Part shown: piece by piece, positions 17,348-27,814 of the stretch | How positions within the stretch are numbered: the stretch's first letter is position 1 | How the letters are laid out: every line of letters starts with the position of its first letter | Assembly (NCBI GenBank): GCA_046349395.1 | Contig: JAXMCK010000004.1 | Location: 248,001 to 312,000, forward strand | DNA from: JAXMCK01 sp046349395 | Lineage (GTDB): Bacteria; Pseudomonadota; Alphaproteobacteria; Geminicoccales; Geminicoccaceae | Reading direction: 5' to 3' | DNA length: 64,000 nt | Notes under the pieces: model-generated | Databases searched by the model: none | Told to the model about the DNA's origin: nothing | The model's input: the letters and a program-made list of their open reading frames with translations, nothing else | Program-made: the position numbers and the translations under genes

Positions 17348-17907
17348 CTCGTGTTCCTTCCGTCTCGCCGGCTTGCCGCACACCAGCGCGACGAGCCCGG
17401 CGAGGATCATGACGAAACCCACGCACGCGACCACCCCGAGGATGACGCCGCCATCGGCCGTCGGGCGTAACCTCGCGATGGCACCCACGCCGAATAGAAG
17501 GCCCAGGGCACCGGGAACGGCGAGCCTGCCGATTCACTCCAGAAGCGGACTCAGCCTCCTCCGCTCCGGAAGAGCCTGCAGCCCCGCCGGACGGCCAGAT
17601 GCTGCTGCTTCGAAGTCAGCGTCCGCAGGTCCGCCCCTTCTGCCACAAGGATGAATCCTCCTCGATCTCACGCGCGCAGTGGCGAAAGACCTGTTCGCAC
17701 CGCTCGAACGTCGTCGCGTCGCCGAGGTCGACGACCAGCCCCGGCGTGCCGATATCGAAGCTCATCGACTTCGACGGCCTGCAGGCGCAGGTCTACGATC
17801 CGAACGGCATCTGGCGTACCGGCGTAGCGACCCTGAAGCTCTCCGGCGTCGTCGGCATCACGGCGTCCGACTTCGCCTGACCTCACCGGCCGTCAGCGGT
17901 GGACCGC
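17348..17907. other. Gene-poor stretch with a possible broken reading frame
   Basis: About 560 bp without a convincing intact gene. On the plus strand, 17748-17880 reads ISKLIDFDGLQAQVYDPNG and on to a stop at 17880, with strongly GC-biased third positions as in real genes here. The natural-looking upstream part (KDLFAPLERRRVAEVDDQP from 17679) is in another frame. This could be a small gene with a frameshift or a decayed remnant. On the minus strand a 72-residue frame (17270-17488) contains one hydrophobic segment (GVILGVVACVGFVMILAGLV) but crosses the ompW terminator and 3' end. Neither is called as a gene. Confidence 0.3.
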
Positions 17908-18156
17908 CTAGCTCCCGCAGCGGCAGGCGCCGGTGCACACGCCGCCGGCCATGCCCGCATAGGACTTGCTGCTCTTGCCGAAGCTGGCCTCGCACACCCG
18001 GCAGACCAGTTCCGGCAGATCGCTCAGCGCCTCGCCGCCGCTCGTCGCGGCCGGCAGCATCGGCCGTGGTCTCCGCCGCGTGATCGCCACGCCGCTCTCG
18101 CCTCCCTCGACAGTCTCGTCGACGAGACGCGCCTCCAGTCCCTCCTCGGACGTCAT
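17908..18156 (-). CDS. Small cysteine-rich protein of unknown function
   Basis: An 82-residue protein with an acidic N-terminal half, a basic patch (ITRRRPRP) and a cysteine-rich C-terminus: VCRVCEASFG at 51-60 and GGVCTGACRCGS at 71-82 (Cys52, 55, 74, 78, 80). It has no signal peptide. A good Shine-Dalgarno (AGAGGA, 7 bases before ATG 18156) supports translation. It is divergent from the unknown gene at 18349. The C-terminus would suit a zinc or Fe-S knuckle, or a modified-peptide core with a leader, but no modification enzyme is recognised nearby. No family recognised. Confidence 0.55.
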   Translation of the reverse strand: MTSEEGLEARLVDETVEGGESGVAITRRRPRPMLPAATSGGEALSDLPELVCRVCEASFGKSSKSYAGMAGGVCTGACRCGS

Positions 18157-18312
18157 GGCGATTCCTCTGGTCTATCGTTGGGCCGACTTTCGAGCGCAGC
18201 GCCGGCTCTTTACTCCGGCTTTCACACACATCCAGATGACAAGCCCTCACCTGGATCGAAAAGCCGCAGCACGCCGTCGTGTGGCGGCAGCGCCGCCCCA
18301 CCCTCAAGGATC

Positions 18313-18341
18313 TTGCTCCTAGATCAATCTAGGATTATATT
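18313..18341 (+). promoter_or_regulatory. Promoter with palindromic operator, leaderless for the gene at 18349
   Basis: TTGCTC (18313-18318) and TATATT (18336-18341) are 17 bp apart. A perfect inverted repeat CCTAGAT-CA-ATCTAGG (18318-18333) fills the spacer, the classic position for a repressor operator. The ATG at 18349 is only 7 bp after the -10 box and has no Shine-Dalgarno. Transcription would therefore start at or next to the start codon, giving a leaderless mRNA. Confidence 0.55.
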
Positions 18342-18348
18342 CTATTAC

Positions 18349-19014
18349 ATGTCGCGTTGCCCCCGTCCCACCCCCTACCCGACCCGGCCCGTCGTCACCG
18401 GCCGCAAGGCCATGGCGATGCGCCGCGTCGCGGCAGGGCAGGACGCCGTGACTGCGGCCCGCGCCACTCGGCTGTCCGTCGAGGAAGTCCGGACCATGCT
18501 GGCCGACGGCAGCGTCGGCCGCGTGCTCGCCACCTGGCGCGACCTGCTCTCCCTGGCCGACACGGTGCGGCTGCACCTCGTGCGCTTCCTCAGCATGTTC
18601 GTCGTGCTCGAAGCCATCGAGGAGCGCGAGCCCCGCATCTGCATCTGGCTCTTCCACGAGAGCCAGCGCGGCCGCGACCCCTTCGAGGTCCTGGCCCGGT
18701 CGGTGGTGCGCATGCTGACGCGGGCGCCGCGCGAGGCCAGCGGTTGGCTGCCGCCGGCCCCCGTCGGTCCGCGCGAATGCGATCCGATGTCGGACGGCTA
18801 CGCCGCCCGCGCCCGGCTGCGGATCCTGGCCCAGCTTCGCATGCGCGTGATCGAGGAGATCGCCTCGCGCCGCGCCGACCTGCTCGAAGACCTCGGCCAT
18901 GATCCGGTGAAGCCCGCCCCGGCCTCCCTCGACTGGGTCCCCGGCCTCGACCTCCCGCCGATGCCGATGGATGCGGCCAGGACACCGGTGCCGGAACCGC
19001 GCGCCGGGCCGTAG
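18349..19014 (+). CDS. Hypothetical protein with helix-turn-helix-like N-terminus
   Basis: A 221-residue soluble, mostly helical protein. Residues about 25-50 (GQDAVTAARATRLSVEEVRT) resemble a helix-turn-helix of the kind that counts repeated steps along DNA. The rest is rich in Arg and Leu with a conserved-looking core FHESQRGRDPFEVLARSVVRM, and there is a Pro-rich tail. No enzyme motif is visible. It is expressed from a promoter carrying a palindrome, which it may bind itself (inference). Convergent with the deiminase homologue. Family unknown. Confidence 0.7.
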   Translation: MSRCPRPTPYPTRPVVTGRKAMAMRRVAAGQDAVTAARATRLSVEEVRTMLADGSVGRVLATWRDLLSLADTVRLHLVRFLSMFVVLEAIEEREPRICIWLFHESQRGRDPFEVLARSVVRMLTRAPREASGWLPPAPVGPRECDPMSDGYAARARLRILAQLRMRVIEEIASRRADLLEDLGHDPVKPAPASLDWVPGLDLPPMPMDAARTPVPEPRAGP

Positions 19015-19047
19015 GCGCTAACGCCCTCCCGACCTGATCCCGCCCCC

Positions 19048-19062
19048 AGCCGAAAGACGGCT
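19048..19062. terminator. Hairpin in the convergent gap
   Basis: AGCCG-AAAGA-CGGCT, with outer C-run/G-run bases (19043-19047 and 19067-19070) that could extend the stem past a bulge. It lies 34 bp after the stop at 19014. No T-run follows, so the terminator role is tentative. Confidence 0.35.
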
Positions 19063-19114
19063 GATTGGGGCCGATCCCGATTCCACTTCTCGCAACACAC
19101 CCGTGGGGGTCCGG

Positions 19115-19133
19115 GGGAGCGCGGTGCGCTCCC
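19115..19133. terminator. Hairpin between convergent genes
   Basis: GGGAGCGC-GGT-GCGCTCCC is a perfect 8-bp stem with a 3-base loop, 8 bp from the stop of the minus-strand deiminase-like gene. It could stop transcription from either side, though neither strand has a T-run. Confidence 0.4.
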
Positions 19134-19141
19134 TCGCTTCT

Positions 19142-20173
19142 CTAGTCTCCGGCCTTGGCCGCTGCCGGCTGCGGCAGGGTGATGCCGTGGATGCTGCCGC
19201 CGCCGAGAGCGATGGTAAGCGCGTCCTGCTCGACGATCTCGCGGCCGGGGAAGGCGGCGGCCAGCGCCTTCCTCGAGGTGGCGTCGCTCGGGCCGGCGAA
19301 CTGGGGCATGATCAGGCCGCCATTGGTCAGTGCATAGGACAGGTGCGAGACGGCGAGGCGGCGGCCGTCCGGAGCGTGGCGGGGACGGACGAGCGGGAGG
19401 GTATGCACCTCGAGGTGCCGGCCCTTGGCATCGACGGCCTCGGCCAGGGCCGCCTGGTTGGCGAGGAGGCCCTCGGCGTTGGCGTCGTTTGCATCCTGGG
19501 CGGTCAGGGTGAGCACGATGCCCGGGGCGGCGAAGCGGGCGACGTTCTCGACCTGGCCGCCGCCCTCGTCCTCGAGCAGGCCGTGGGGCAACCAGATGAC
19601 GCGCTCGATGCCGAGCCAGTCGCGCAAGGCGGCCTCGGCGGCGGCCATGGTAATGCCGGGGTTGCGGCGCTGGTCGAGGAGGGTCGGCGTGGTGACGAGC
19701 AGCGTGCCCTCGCCGTCCGTCTCGATCGAGCCGCCCTCGAAGACGAGATCTGCGACGTAGGCCGGCAGGTTCTGGTGCGCCAGGAGGCGCTCGGCCAGCT
19801 TCTGGTCGGCGGCATAGGGCGTCCTGCGGTTGCCCCAGCCGTTAAAGCGGAAGGAGGTGGCGGCGAGGCCCTTCGGGCCGCCGTCGAGGAAGAGCGGACC
19901 GGTGTCGCGGATCCAGCAATCGTCCATCGCCATCGGCATCACGGTGACGCCGGTGCCGCAGCGCAGCGAGGCCTCGGCAATGGCCTCGGGCCGTGCCAGC
20001 ATGGTGACGGGCTCGAACCGGGCGATGGCGGTGGCGACGGCGGCGACGGTGAGCTTCGCCTCGTCCAGTTCCGGGCCCCAGATCGCCTCGTTGCTGGGCC
20101 AGGCCATCCAGGTGCGCTCGTGCGGCACCCAGTCCGGCAGGAGGCGGCAACCGTCCTCGCGTGGTGTGCTCAA
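19142..20173 (-). CDS. Agmatine deiminase / peptidylarginine deiminase family protein lacking catalytic residues
   Basis: A 343-residue protein with the full-length pentein fold of the AguA/PPAD family: N-terminus LLPDWVPHERTWMAWPSNE, DDCWIRDTGPLF, FEGGSIETDGEGTLLVT, NGGLIMPQF and the C-terminal GGGSIHGITLPQP. Active members have GHVDN and IHC(M/I)T. Here these read GQVEN (His to Gln, Asp to Glu) and IHGIT (the nucleophilic Cys replaced by Gly, codon at 19184-19186), so ordinary deiminase chemistry should be impossible. The start is TTG 20173, which gives the family N-terminus; the ATG further upstream adds only a Pro run. Divergent from the RidA gene. Confidence 0.85.
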   Translation of the reverse strand: MSTPREDGCRLLPDWVPHERTWMAWPSNEAIWGPELDEAKLTVAAVATAIARFEPVTMLARPEAIAEASLRCGTGVTVMPMAMDDCWIRDTGPLFLDGGPKGLAATSFRFNGWGNRRTPYAADQKLAERLLAHQNLPAYVADLVFEGGSIETDGEGTLLVTTPTLLDQRRNPGITMAAAEAALRDWLGIERVIWLPHGLLEDEGGGQVENVARFAAPGIVLTLTAQDANDANAEGLLANQAALAEAVDAKGRHLEVHTLPLVRPRHAPDGRRLAVSHLSYALTNGGLIMPQFAGPSDATSRKALAAAFPGREIVEQDALTIALGGGSIHGITLPQPAAAKAGD

Positions 20174-20311
20174 GGCGTCTCCCGTCCCCGGCGTCGAAGG
20201 AAACCGACGCTGCGCCAATGCCGGGCCGCATGCAACCGCCGGCGGCGGTGGCGGTGGCATGAGCCCTCGCCTATCTTGCTCCGGCAGCACCGCAAGGGAA
20301 CGGGAGTGCCG

Positions 20312-20779
20312 ATGCCGACCATGATCGAAAGCCGCCTCGCCGAGCTCGGGATCGAACTGCCCGCGGCGGCGGCCCCGGCCGCCAACTACGTGCCCTATGT
20401 GCGCAGCGGCACCCAGGTCATCATCTCGGGCCAGCTGCCGATGCAGGACGGCAAGGTCGCGGTCACGGGCAAGCTCGGGGCCGAGGTCGATCTCGCCACC
20501 GGGCAGGCGGCGGCGCGCCTGTGCGCCATCAACATCCTGGCCCAGCTGCGCAATGCGCTGGACGGCAACTTCAACCGTGTGGTCCGCTGCGTGCGGCTGG
20601 GCGGCTTCGTCGCCTGCACGCCCGACTTCACCGACCAGCCCAAGGTGATCAACGGGGCGTCCGACCTGATGGTCGGCGTCCTGGGCGATGCCGGCCGCCA
20701 TGCGCGGGTGGCGGTGGGTGCCCCGGTCCTGCCGCTGAACGCCGCGGTCGAGATCGACGCCATCTTCGAGGTCGCTTGA
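20312..20779 (+). CDS. RidA family protein (YjgF/YER057c/UK114)
   Basis: A 155-residue trimeric RidA-type protein. The longer subgroup starts IESRLAELGIELPAAAAPAANYVPYV and has ISGQLPMQDGKV, then RVVRCVRLGGFVACTPDF with the conserved Arg region, and ends with a VEIDAIFEV strand. RidA proteins hydrolyse reactive enamine/imine intermediates from PLP enzymes; this subgroup's exact substrate is unknown. AACGGGAG precedes ATG 20312. Its stop overlaps the next gene's TTG start (TTGA), indicating an operon with the DUF482 gene. Confidence 0.88.
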   Translation: MPTMIESRLAELGIELPAAAAPAANYVPYVRSGTQVIISGQLPMQDGKVAVTGKLGAEVDLATGQAAARLCAINILAQLRNALDGNFNRVVRCVRLGGFVACTPDFTDQPKVINGASDLMVGVLGDAGRHARVAVGAPVLPLNAAVEIDAIFEVA

Positions 20780-21921
20780 GCCAGGGTACCCTCGTCGGCC
20801 GCCTCGTTCACGGCATCGCCGAGATCGATGCGGCGGCGTGGGACGCGCTGGTCCCGCCGGACAATCCGTTCCTCGCCCATGCCTTTCTGGCCGGCCTCGA
20901 AGCCAGCGGCTCGGCCGCGACCCGGACCGGCTGGCAGCCGCTGCATCTCGTGCTGGAGGACGGCGACCGCCTGATAGCGGCAGCGCCGATGTACGCGAAG
21001 AGCCATTCCTACGGCGAGTACGTGTTCGACCATGGCTGGGCCGACGGCTACGAGCGGGCCGGCGGCAGCTACTACCCGAAGCTGCAGGTGGCGGTCCCCT
21101 TCACGCCTGTCCCCGGCACGCGACTGCTCGCCCGCGACGCCGCCGCCCGCGCCGCCCTCGTCTCCGCCCTGCGCACTACGCTGCAACAGGCACAGCTCAG
21201 CTCGCTCCACGTCACCTTCTGCACCGAAGCCGAGAGCCGGCAACTCGGCGAAGCAGGCTTCCTGCAGCGGCGCGGCATCCAGTTCCACTGGACCAACCAG
21301 GGCTACGGCAGCTTCGCCGACTTCATGGAGACCCTGCGCAGTGCCAAGAAGAAAATGGTCCGCAAGGAGCGCCAGCAGGTCGCGGCGGCCGGGGTCGAGA
21401 TCCAGGTCCTGCACGGCGACAGCCTGACGCCCGAGCATCTGGACGCCTTCTTCCCGTTCTACCGGGCCACGGTCGACAAGCGCTGGGGCAACGCCTACCT
21501 GACCCGCACCTTCTTCCGCCGCCTCGGCTCCGAGCTGCGCGACCGGGTCGTGCTCGTGAGTGCGGTCAAGGACGGCAAGATGGTGGGGGCAGCCCTCAAC
21601 GTGCTGGGCGACACCACGCTCTACGGTCGCCTCTGGGGCTGTCTCGAAGAGTACAAGTTCCTCCACTTCGAGGCCTGCTACTACGCCGCCATCGAGTTCG
21701 CGATTCTGCGCGGCCTGCAGCGGGTCGAGGCCGGGGCGCAGGGTGTCCACAAGCTGCACCGCGGCTACGCGCCGGTCTTCACCCACAGCGCCCATCTCAT
21801 CACCGACCCGTCCTTCAAATCGGCGGTGAAGCGCTTCCTCGACCAGGAGAACGAGAGTCTCGACGCGCAGATGGACGAGCTGCGCGCCATGCTGCCCTAC
21901 CGCTCCGCCGAGGAGGACTGA
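20776..21921 (+). CDS. DUF482 / FemAB-like acyltransferase-type protein
   Basis: A 381-residue protein of the PF04339 group, which shares the GNAT/FemAB fold and is often labelled peptidoglycan biosynthesis-like without direct proof. Landmarks are NPFLAHAFLAGLEASGS, AAPMYAKSHSYGEYVFDHGWADG, ATVDKRWGNAYLTRTFF, LYGRLWGCLEEYKFLHFEAC and HKLHRGYAPVFTHSAHLI near the C-terminus. No signal peptide. The start is TTG 20776, overlapping the RidA stop by 3 bases. The substrate is unknown. The pairing with RidA suggests shared expression only. Confidence 0.85.
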   Translation: MSQGTLVGRLVHGIAEIDAAAWDALVPPDNPFLAHAFLAGLEASGSAATRTGWQPLHLVLEDGDRLIAAAPMYAKSHSYGEYVFDHGWADGYERAGGSYYPKLQVAVPFTPVPGTRLLARDAAARAALVSALRTTLQQAQLSSLHVTFCTEAESRQLGEAGFLQRRGIQFHWTNQGYGSFADFMETLRSAKKKMVRKERQQVAAAGVEIQVLHGDSLTPEHLDAFFPFYRATVDKRWGNAYLTRTFFRRLGSELRDRVVLVSAVKDGKMVGAALNVLGDTTLYGRLWGCLEEYKFLHFEACYYAAIEFAILRGLQRVEAGAQGVHKLHRGYAPVFTHSAHLITDPSFKSAVKRFLDQENESLDAQMDELRAMLPYRSAEED

Positions 21922-21992
21922 AGGCCGCTGTCGCGGGATCGTCACAGGCGGATGCGACTGCCTACGGCATGAATGTGCCGCCGAGGCGTTCG

Positions 21993-23299
21993 ATGGCGAA
22001 GCTAGCAGTTTTCGCAGCGCTGGTGGCGCTGCTGTGGTCTCCAGTCCATGCCGAACCGTGGCGTCCACCGGTGACGCGGGCCATGGTCGATGCCGAGTTC
22101 GCCAAGTTCGACGCCCGGCATCCGGCCCTGAAGGCCGAGCGCGCCGCGAAGCTGCGGCCGCTGGCCGACCGGCTGCTGGCGCTCCAGGCCAAGGGTGAGC
22201 CGCTCTTCTGCTCCGCCCAGATGCTGAACGAGCTGCGCTGGCTGCTCGATGCGACCACGCAATGGTCGCGCATCGACCGGCAGCTCTGGCTGCTGGGTGT
22301 CAGCATGGAGGACGAGGACCAGGCGTTCGCCATCGGCCAGGAGGCTTACGACGGTTCCTGGGGCATCTGCTACGACGAGTGGTTCAAGAAGCTCGACCCC
22401 ATGATCCAGGCGATCGACGCCATGGCCGGCAAGGGTGTGGCACCCGAATACTCGCAGCTCCAGTTCCTGCAGCCGATAGGTTCGCCGGAGCAGCTCATCG
22501 CCTATCTGAACCGGGTCCGCATTTCGGACATCGCCAACACCGGCCTCGACCGCCGCGAGGAGTTGGGTGCTGTCTCGACCGTCGTCGCCGAGATCGTCTT
22601 CAAGCAGCAGGTCGAGGAGTATCTCGCCAAGCGCGTGCAGGGGATCGAGCTCGATCCCGGCTATGTCGAGGCCTTCCGCCGCTACACCGACGACTGGCAG
22701 GATCCGGAGACCGGGTTCTGGGGACCCTGGTACATGATCGACGGCAAGCTGCTGAAAGCCGCCGATCTCAGCTTCACCTATCATATCGTCGCCTACCGCC
22801 GCGGCGACGTGCCGGACTGGAGCAAGATCATCGCGACCTTGCTGGCGATCCGCGACGAGGAATACCCCTTCGGCTGGCGCTTCCACGGCCGGATGAACAA
22901 CCACAACGCCTACGACGTCATCCGCCTGATGAAGCTGGGGTGGCCGCACATGGACGCCGCCCAACAGGCTGAGACGGCGGTGGCGATCGAGGACCTCGTG
23001 AGGACGAGCCTGCGAGATTCCCTCTCGCCCGAGGGTGTGTTCGCCGCCGACCCGGAGTTCTCCAGCAGCGTCGCGGACGCGCAGTATTACGGCGTGTCCG
23101 TGCTGACCGAAGCCGGCTACTGCTCCACCGAGCCGCCGTTCTGGAAGGCGGGCGGCTGGCCCGACGCTGGTCCGACCTGCTGCCGCATCGCATCGAGCCT
23201 ACGGGCCGCCAACCAGAGCATCCCGGCCATGGCGGCGGCCCTGCATCGCCTCGAGAAGCACTACCCCGGCTGCGCCGAGGCGACGGCAGCAGGCAGCGG

Positions 23300-23303
<4 letters not shown>
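21993..23303 (+). CDS. Secreted protein of unknown function, probable alpha/alpha-toroid fold
   Basis: A 436-residue protein with a Sec signal (MAKLAVFAALVALLWSPVHA). The mature part is strongly helical with regularly spaced aromatic/charged motifs: DDWQDPETGFWGPWYMIDG, LSFTYHIVAYRRG, FHGRMNNHNAYDVIRLMKLG and ADAQYYGVSVLTEAGY. This repeat of helical hairpins with HN/YD residues resembles alpha/alpha-barrel carbohydrate-active or cyclase-like folds. Several cysteines near the C-terminus (GYCSTEP, PTCCRI, YPGC) could form disulfides. ATG 21993 is preceded by CCGAGGCG; an ATG at 21969 is also open. The last 4 bp overlap clpA tail to tail. Function unknown. Confidence 0.75.
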
Positions 23304-25624
<2,321 letters not shown>

Positions 25625-25682
25625 CGGCTGAGGTTCCTGATGTGAGACGGGCTGGGCGCGGCCCGCTTGCCGGCGCTGGCGT

Positions 25683-26009
25683 TCATTCCTTTTCCATCGT
25701 GCACTGTAGCGGGTGCTGGTTCTGGCGGGCGAACTCGATCACCTGGGCCACCTTGGTCTCGGCGACCTCGAACGTGTACACGCCGCAGATACCGACGCCA
25801 TTATTGTGCACGTGCAGCATAATGCGCATGGCGTCCTCATGGTTCTTGGAGAAGAACCTCTCGAGGACGTGAATGACGAACTCCATCGGCGTGTAGTCGT
25901 CATTCAGCAGCAGCACCTTGTAGAGAGAAGGTCGCTGCGTCTTCGGTCGCGCCTTGGTGACGACCTCACCCTTCGGTGTGTCGGGCTTGAACGGAACGCG
26001 TTCACTCAT
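25683..26009 (-). CDS. clpS: ATP-dependent Clp protease adaptor ClpS
   Basis: A 108-residue N-degron adaptor that binds N-terminal Leu, Phe, Tyr or Trp and delivers substrates to ClpA. The binding-pocket region LLNDDYTPMEFVIHVLERF and the following MLHVHNNGVGICGVYTFEVA are well conserved. The N-terminal extension (SERVPFKPDTPKGEV) is flexible, as expected. Encoded directly upstream of clpA. Confidence 0.96.
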   Translation of the reverse strand: MSERVPFKPDTPKGEVVTKARPKTQRPSLYKVLLLNDDYTPMEFVIHVLERFFSKNHEDAMRIMLHVHNNGVGICGVYTFEVAETKVAQVIEFARQNQHPLQCTMEKE

Positions 26010-26049
26010 GGGCGCGGGCTATCGAACCTCGTCTGCTTCGACGCCCAGA

Positions 26050-26077
26050 ATGATAGAGCAAACGGCAACCCGGACAA
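26050..26077 (-). promoter_or_regulatory. Probable sigma70-type promoter for clpS-clpA
   Basis: Read on the minus strand, TTGTCC (26077-26072) and TATCAT (26055-26050) are separated by 16 bp, leaving a leader of about 35 nt before clpS. No heat-shock (sigma32) consensus was recognised. Confidence 0.45.
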
Positions 26078-26110
26078 CGCGAAAGTGCTGGACTGCGCTC
26101 TTGCGGCGCC

Positions 26111-26743
26111 TCAGCCACCGCTGCCTTCGGCCGGGATGACGCGCTTCAGGCGGAGCCGCTCGCGGTTGGTGGAACCCGGACGGACCGTGGAAGCGGTCTT
26201 CGGCTCGTCGGCCTCGCTCTCGGTGCGGGCCGGCTCGGGCCGCTCTTCCATCAGTTCGGGTGTCGGTGCCACCACCCGCGTCGGCACGGGCTCACTGGTG
26301 GCGATCCGGAGTGCAAGCTCGCGGAGACGGTCGACCCCGATCTCGCGCGTCGGCCTCACCTCGGGCTCCGGCTCTTCCGCCGCCTGACGCTCCATCTCCT
26401 CGACGTCCGCCAGGGTGAGCTTCAGAAGTGCCAACTGCTCGAAGAACTGTTCCCGCAACTGGGGCGGCAGGCGATCGGCTTGGCGCTCTTCGACGACGCG
26501 CTCGGCGCGCTGCAGCACGTTGCGGGCGTGGACGAGTTGGCCCGACATCTTGGTGTGACCGGCCAGCGCCTGGGCCAGGGCCTTGGTCGTGGGCCCGAGC
26601 ACCCCCAGCACCTCGCCGGCCGAGCCCGGAATGCCGCGGCCCAGGTTCTGTCCCGGCCCGCCGGGACCACCCGGACGCCGGTTACCGCCCTTGCCGCGCT
26701 TCTTGCCGCCATTGCGTCGATAGGGGAACATCGATGTCGTCAT
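26111..26743 (-). CDS. Hypothetical protein with basic Gly-rich N-terminus
   Basis: About 210 residues. The first 35 are a disordered, basic Gly/Arg/Lys/Pro segment (RRNGGKKRGKGGNRRPGG) typical of nucleic-acid contacts. A helical middle domain follows (VLGPTTKALAQALAGHTKMS, NVLQRAERVVEERQADRLP, EQLALLKLTLADVEEMERQA), probably partly coiled-coil, then an acidic Pro/Glu-rich C-terminus. It resembles the general layout of alphaproteobacterial DUF4167-like RNA-binding proteins, but this assignment is not secure. The start could be ATG 26743 or ATG 26731. It lies upstream of clpS on the same strand with its own gap of about 100 bp. Confidence 0.65.
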   Translation of the reverse strand: MTTSMFPYRRNGGKKRGKGGNRRPGGPGGPGQNLGRGIPGSAGEVLGVLGPTTKALAQALAGHTKMSGQLVHARNVLQRAERVVEERQADRLPPQLREQFFEQLALLKLTLADVEEMERQAAEEPEPEVRPTREIGVDRLRELALRIATSEPVPTRVVAPTPELMEERPEPARTESEADEPKTASTVRPGSTNRERLRLKRVIPAEGSGG

Positions 26744-27247
26744 CACCTGGACAGTAGAGGATAGCTCAAACGCGCACCTTTCGGGTGTGCCCATGTCATG
26801 CGGGAGACACTCTGCTCAACGCGGCATGCGCATGCCTGACGGACGGCTCACAATCCCAGGATCGCCAAGGAGCCAGTACATACCCAGATGATCCGGCCCA
26901 AGTAGCTGAGCTTGGTCGACGCTGCGGCCGCATACGACACGGGCGGCACAAAGCGACGTTGGCAGGGCTGCGATCTCTGATTTCGGGTTTCCTCAACCGA
27001 TACCGTTGAGCAACGGAAAATCAAGCGAAAAACTTCCTGCCATCCGCCGGCGCGATCGCACCAAGCACAAGGCGCCGGCCATGTTGCCCGAGGACGTTAT
27101 CGCTGCCCCTGAGGCATTCAATCTTGCGACTGAACACCTGTCGTTCGATCGTGACGTTGTCCGCTGATGGAAAGTATCTAGGTGCCGCGATTGCCGGTAC
27201 AAGACGGATCTCCGCGGATCCGCCGCCCTCGACACCAGCCCGCCGCG
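26744..27247. other. Intergenic stretch, no gene recognised
   Basis: About 500 bp with lower GC and no frame showing the codon bias of its neighbours. Short frames exist on both strands (for example a minus-strand frame ending near 27021 that reads NVLGQHGRRLVLGAIAPADG), but none has a ribosome-binding site or recognisable family. CTCAAC-N7-GTTGAG at about 26991-27009 is a small inverted repeat. No tRNA or known small RNA was recognised. It could hold decayed sequence. Confidence 0.4.
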
Positions 27248-27814
27248 TTGATCCCCTTGAAATCACATCCTGCCCCCGCCCCGACGAACGTTTCTGCAGC
27301 CGACCAGCAAGGCCACACGCTCGCCTACTCGTTCCGGAGCATTGCGTTCGACTATGCGCGTGCCGCGATCGGGCTCGGCCTGTCGCTTTGCCTTCTGGTC
27401 ATCACCGACGGCACGGTGGTGCATCTCGTGCTGCTCACAACCGCTGCGGGATGCCTCTGGTTCCTCGCCCGCACGAGACTGCGTCAACGCACCCGGGTCG
27501 GCGTCGAGGCGTGGGGCGTGCTCGTGACGCCCACCGGTGCGCGGGTCCCGTGGCAGGACCTCTCGCACCTGCGGCTGCGCTGGTTCGGCTCCCCCCGCAC
27601 CGGCCAGGGTTGGCTGGAGCTGGAGTTGAAGGCTCCGGGTGCTACGGTGCGGATCGATTCGGAGCTGGAGGGCTTCGATCATCTGCTGGACGTCGCCGCC
27701 GAGGCGGCGCGCCGGAACGAGCTGGAGCTCGATCCGGCGACGGCCGTCAATCTCGCGGCGGCCGAGGCGAAGCCGATCAGAACTCGGGGCGGTAGTTCGG
27801 CGCCTCGCGGGTGA
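27248..27814 (+). CDS. Membrane-anchored protein of unknown function
   Basis: About 188 residues with two adjacent membrane segments (DYARAAIGLGLSLCLLVI and VVHLVLLTTAAGCLWFLA), followed by a cytoplasmic domain resembling a bacterial PH-like module (VGVEAWGVLVTPTGARVPWQ, then LSHLRLRWFGSPRTG, GWLELELKAPGATVRIDSEL). Conserved short proteins of this layout occur in alphaproteobacteria without a known role. The start is uncertain (TTG 27248 or 27257; the frame extends to GTG 27182, but that part looks non-coding). The last 38 bp overlap the 3' end of guaB on the opposite strand. Confidence 0.7.
   Translation: MIPLKSHPAPAPTNVSAADQQGHTLAYSFRSIAFDYARAAIGLGLSLCLLVITDGTVVHLVLLTTAAGCLWFLARTRLRQRTRVGVEAWGVLVTPTGARVPWQDLSHLRLRWFGSPRTGQGWLELELKAPGATVRIDSELEGFDHLLDVAAEAARRNELELDPATAVNLAAAEAKPIRTRGGSSAPRG

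Noticed and set aside
17270..17488. Minus-strand 72-residue frame with one hydrophobic segment
   Set aside because: It overlaps the end of ompW and its terminator hairpin, has no good ribosome-binding site, and its C-terminal half is Arg-rich antisense of ompW.
26744..27247. Transposase remnant or tRNA in the gap
   Set aside because: No tRNA-like pairing, no inverted terminal repeats and no recognisable transposase segment were found.
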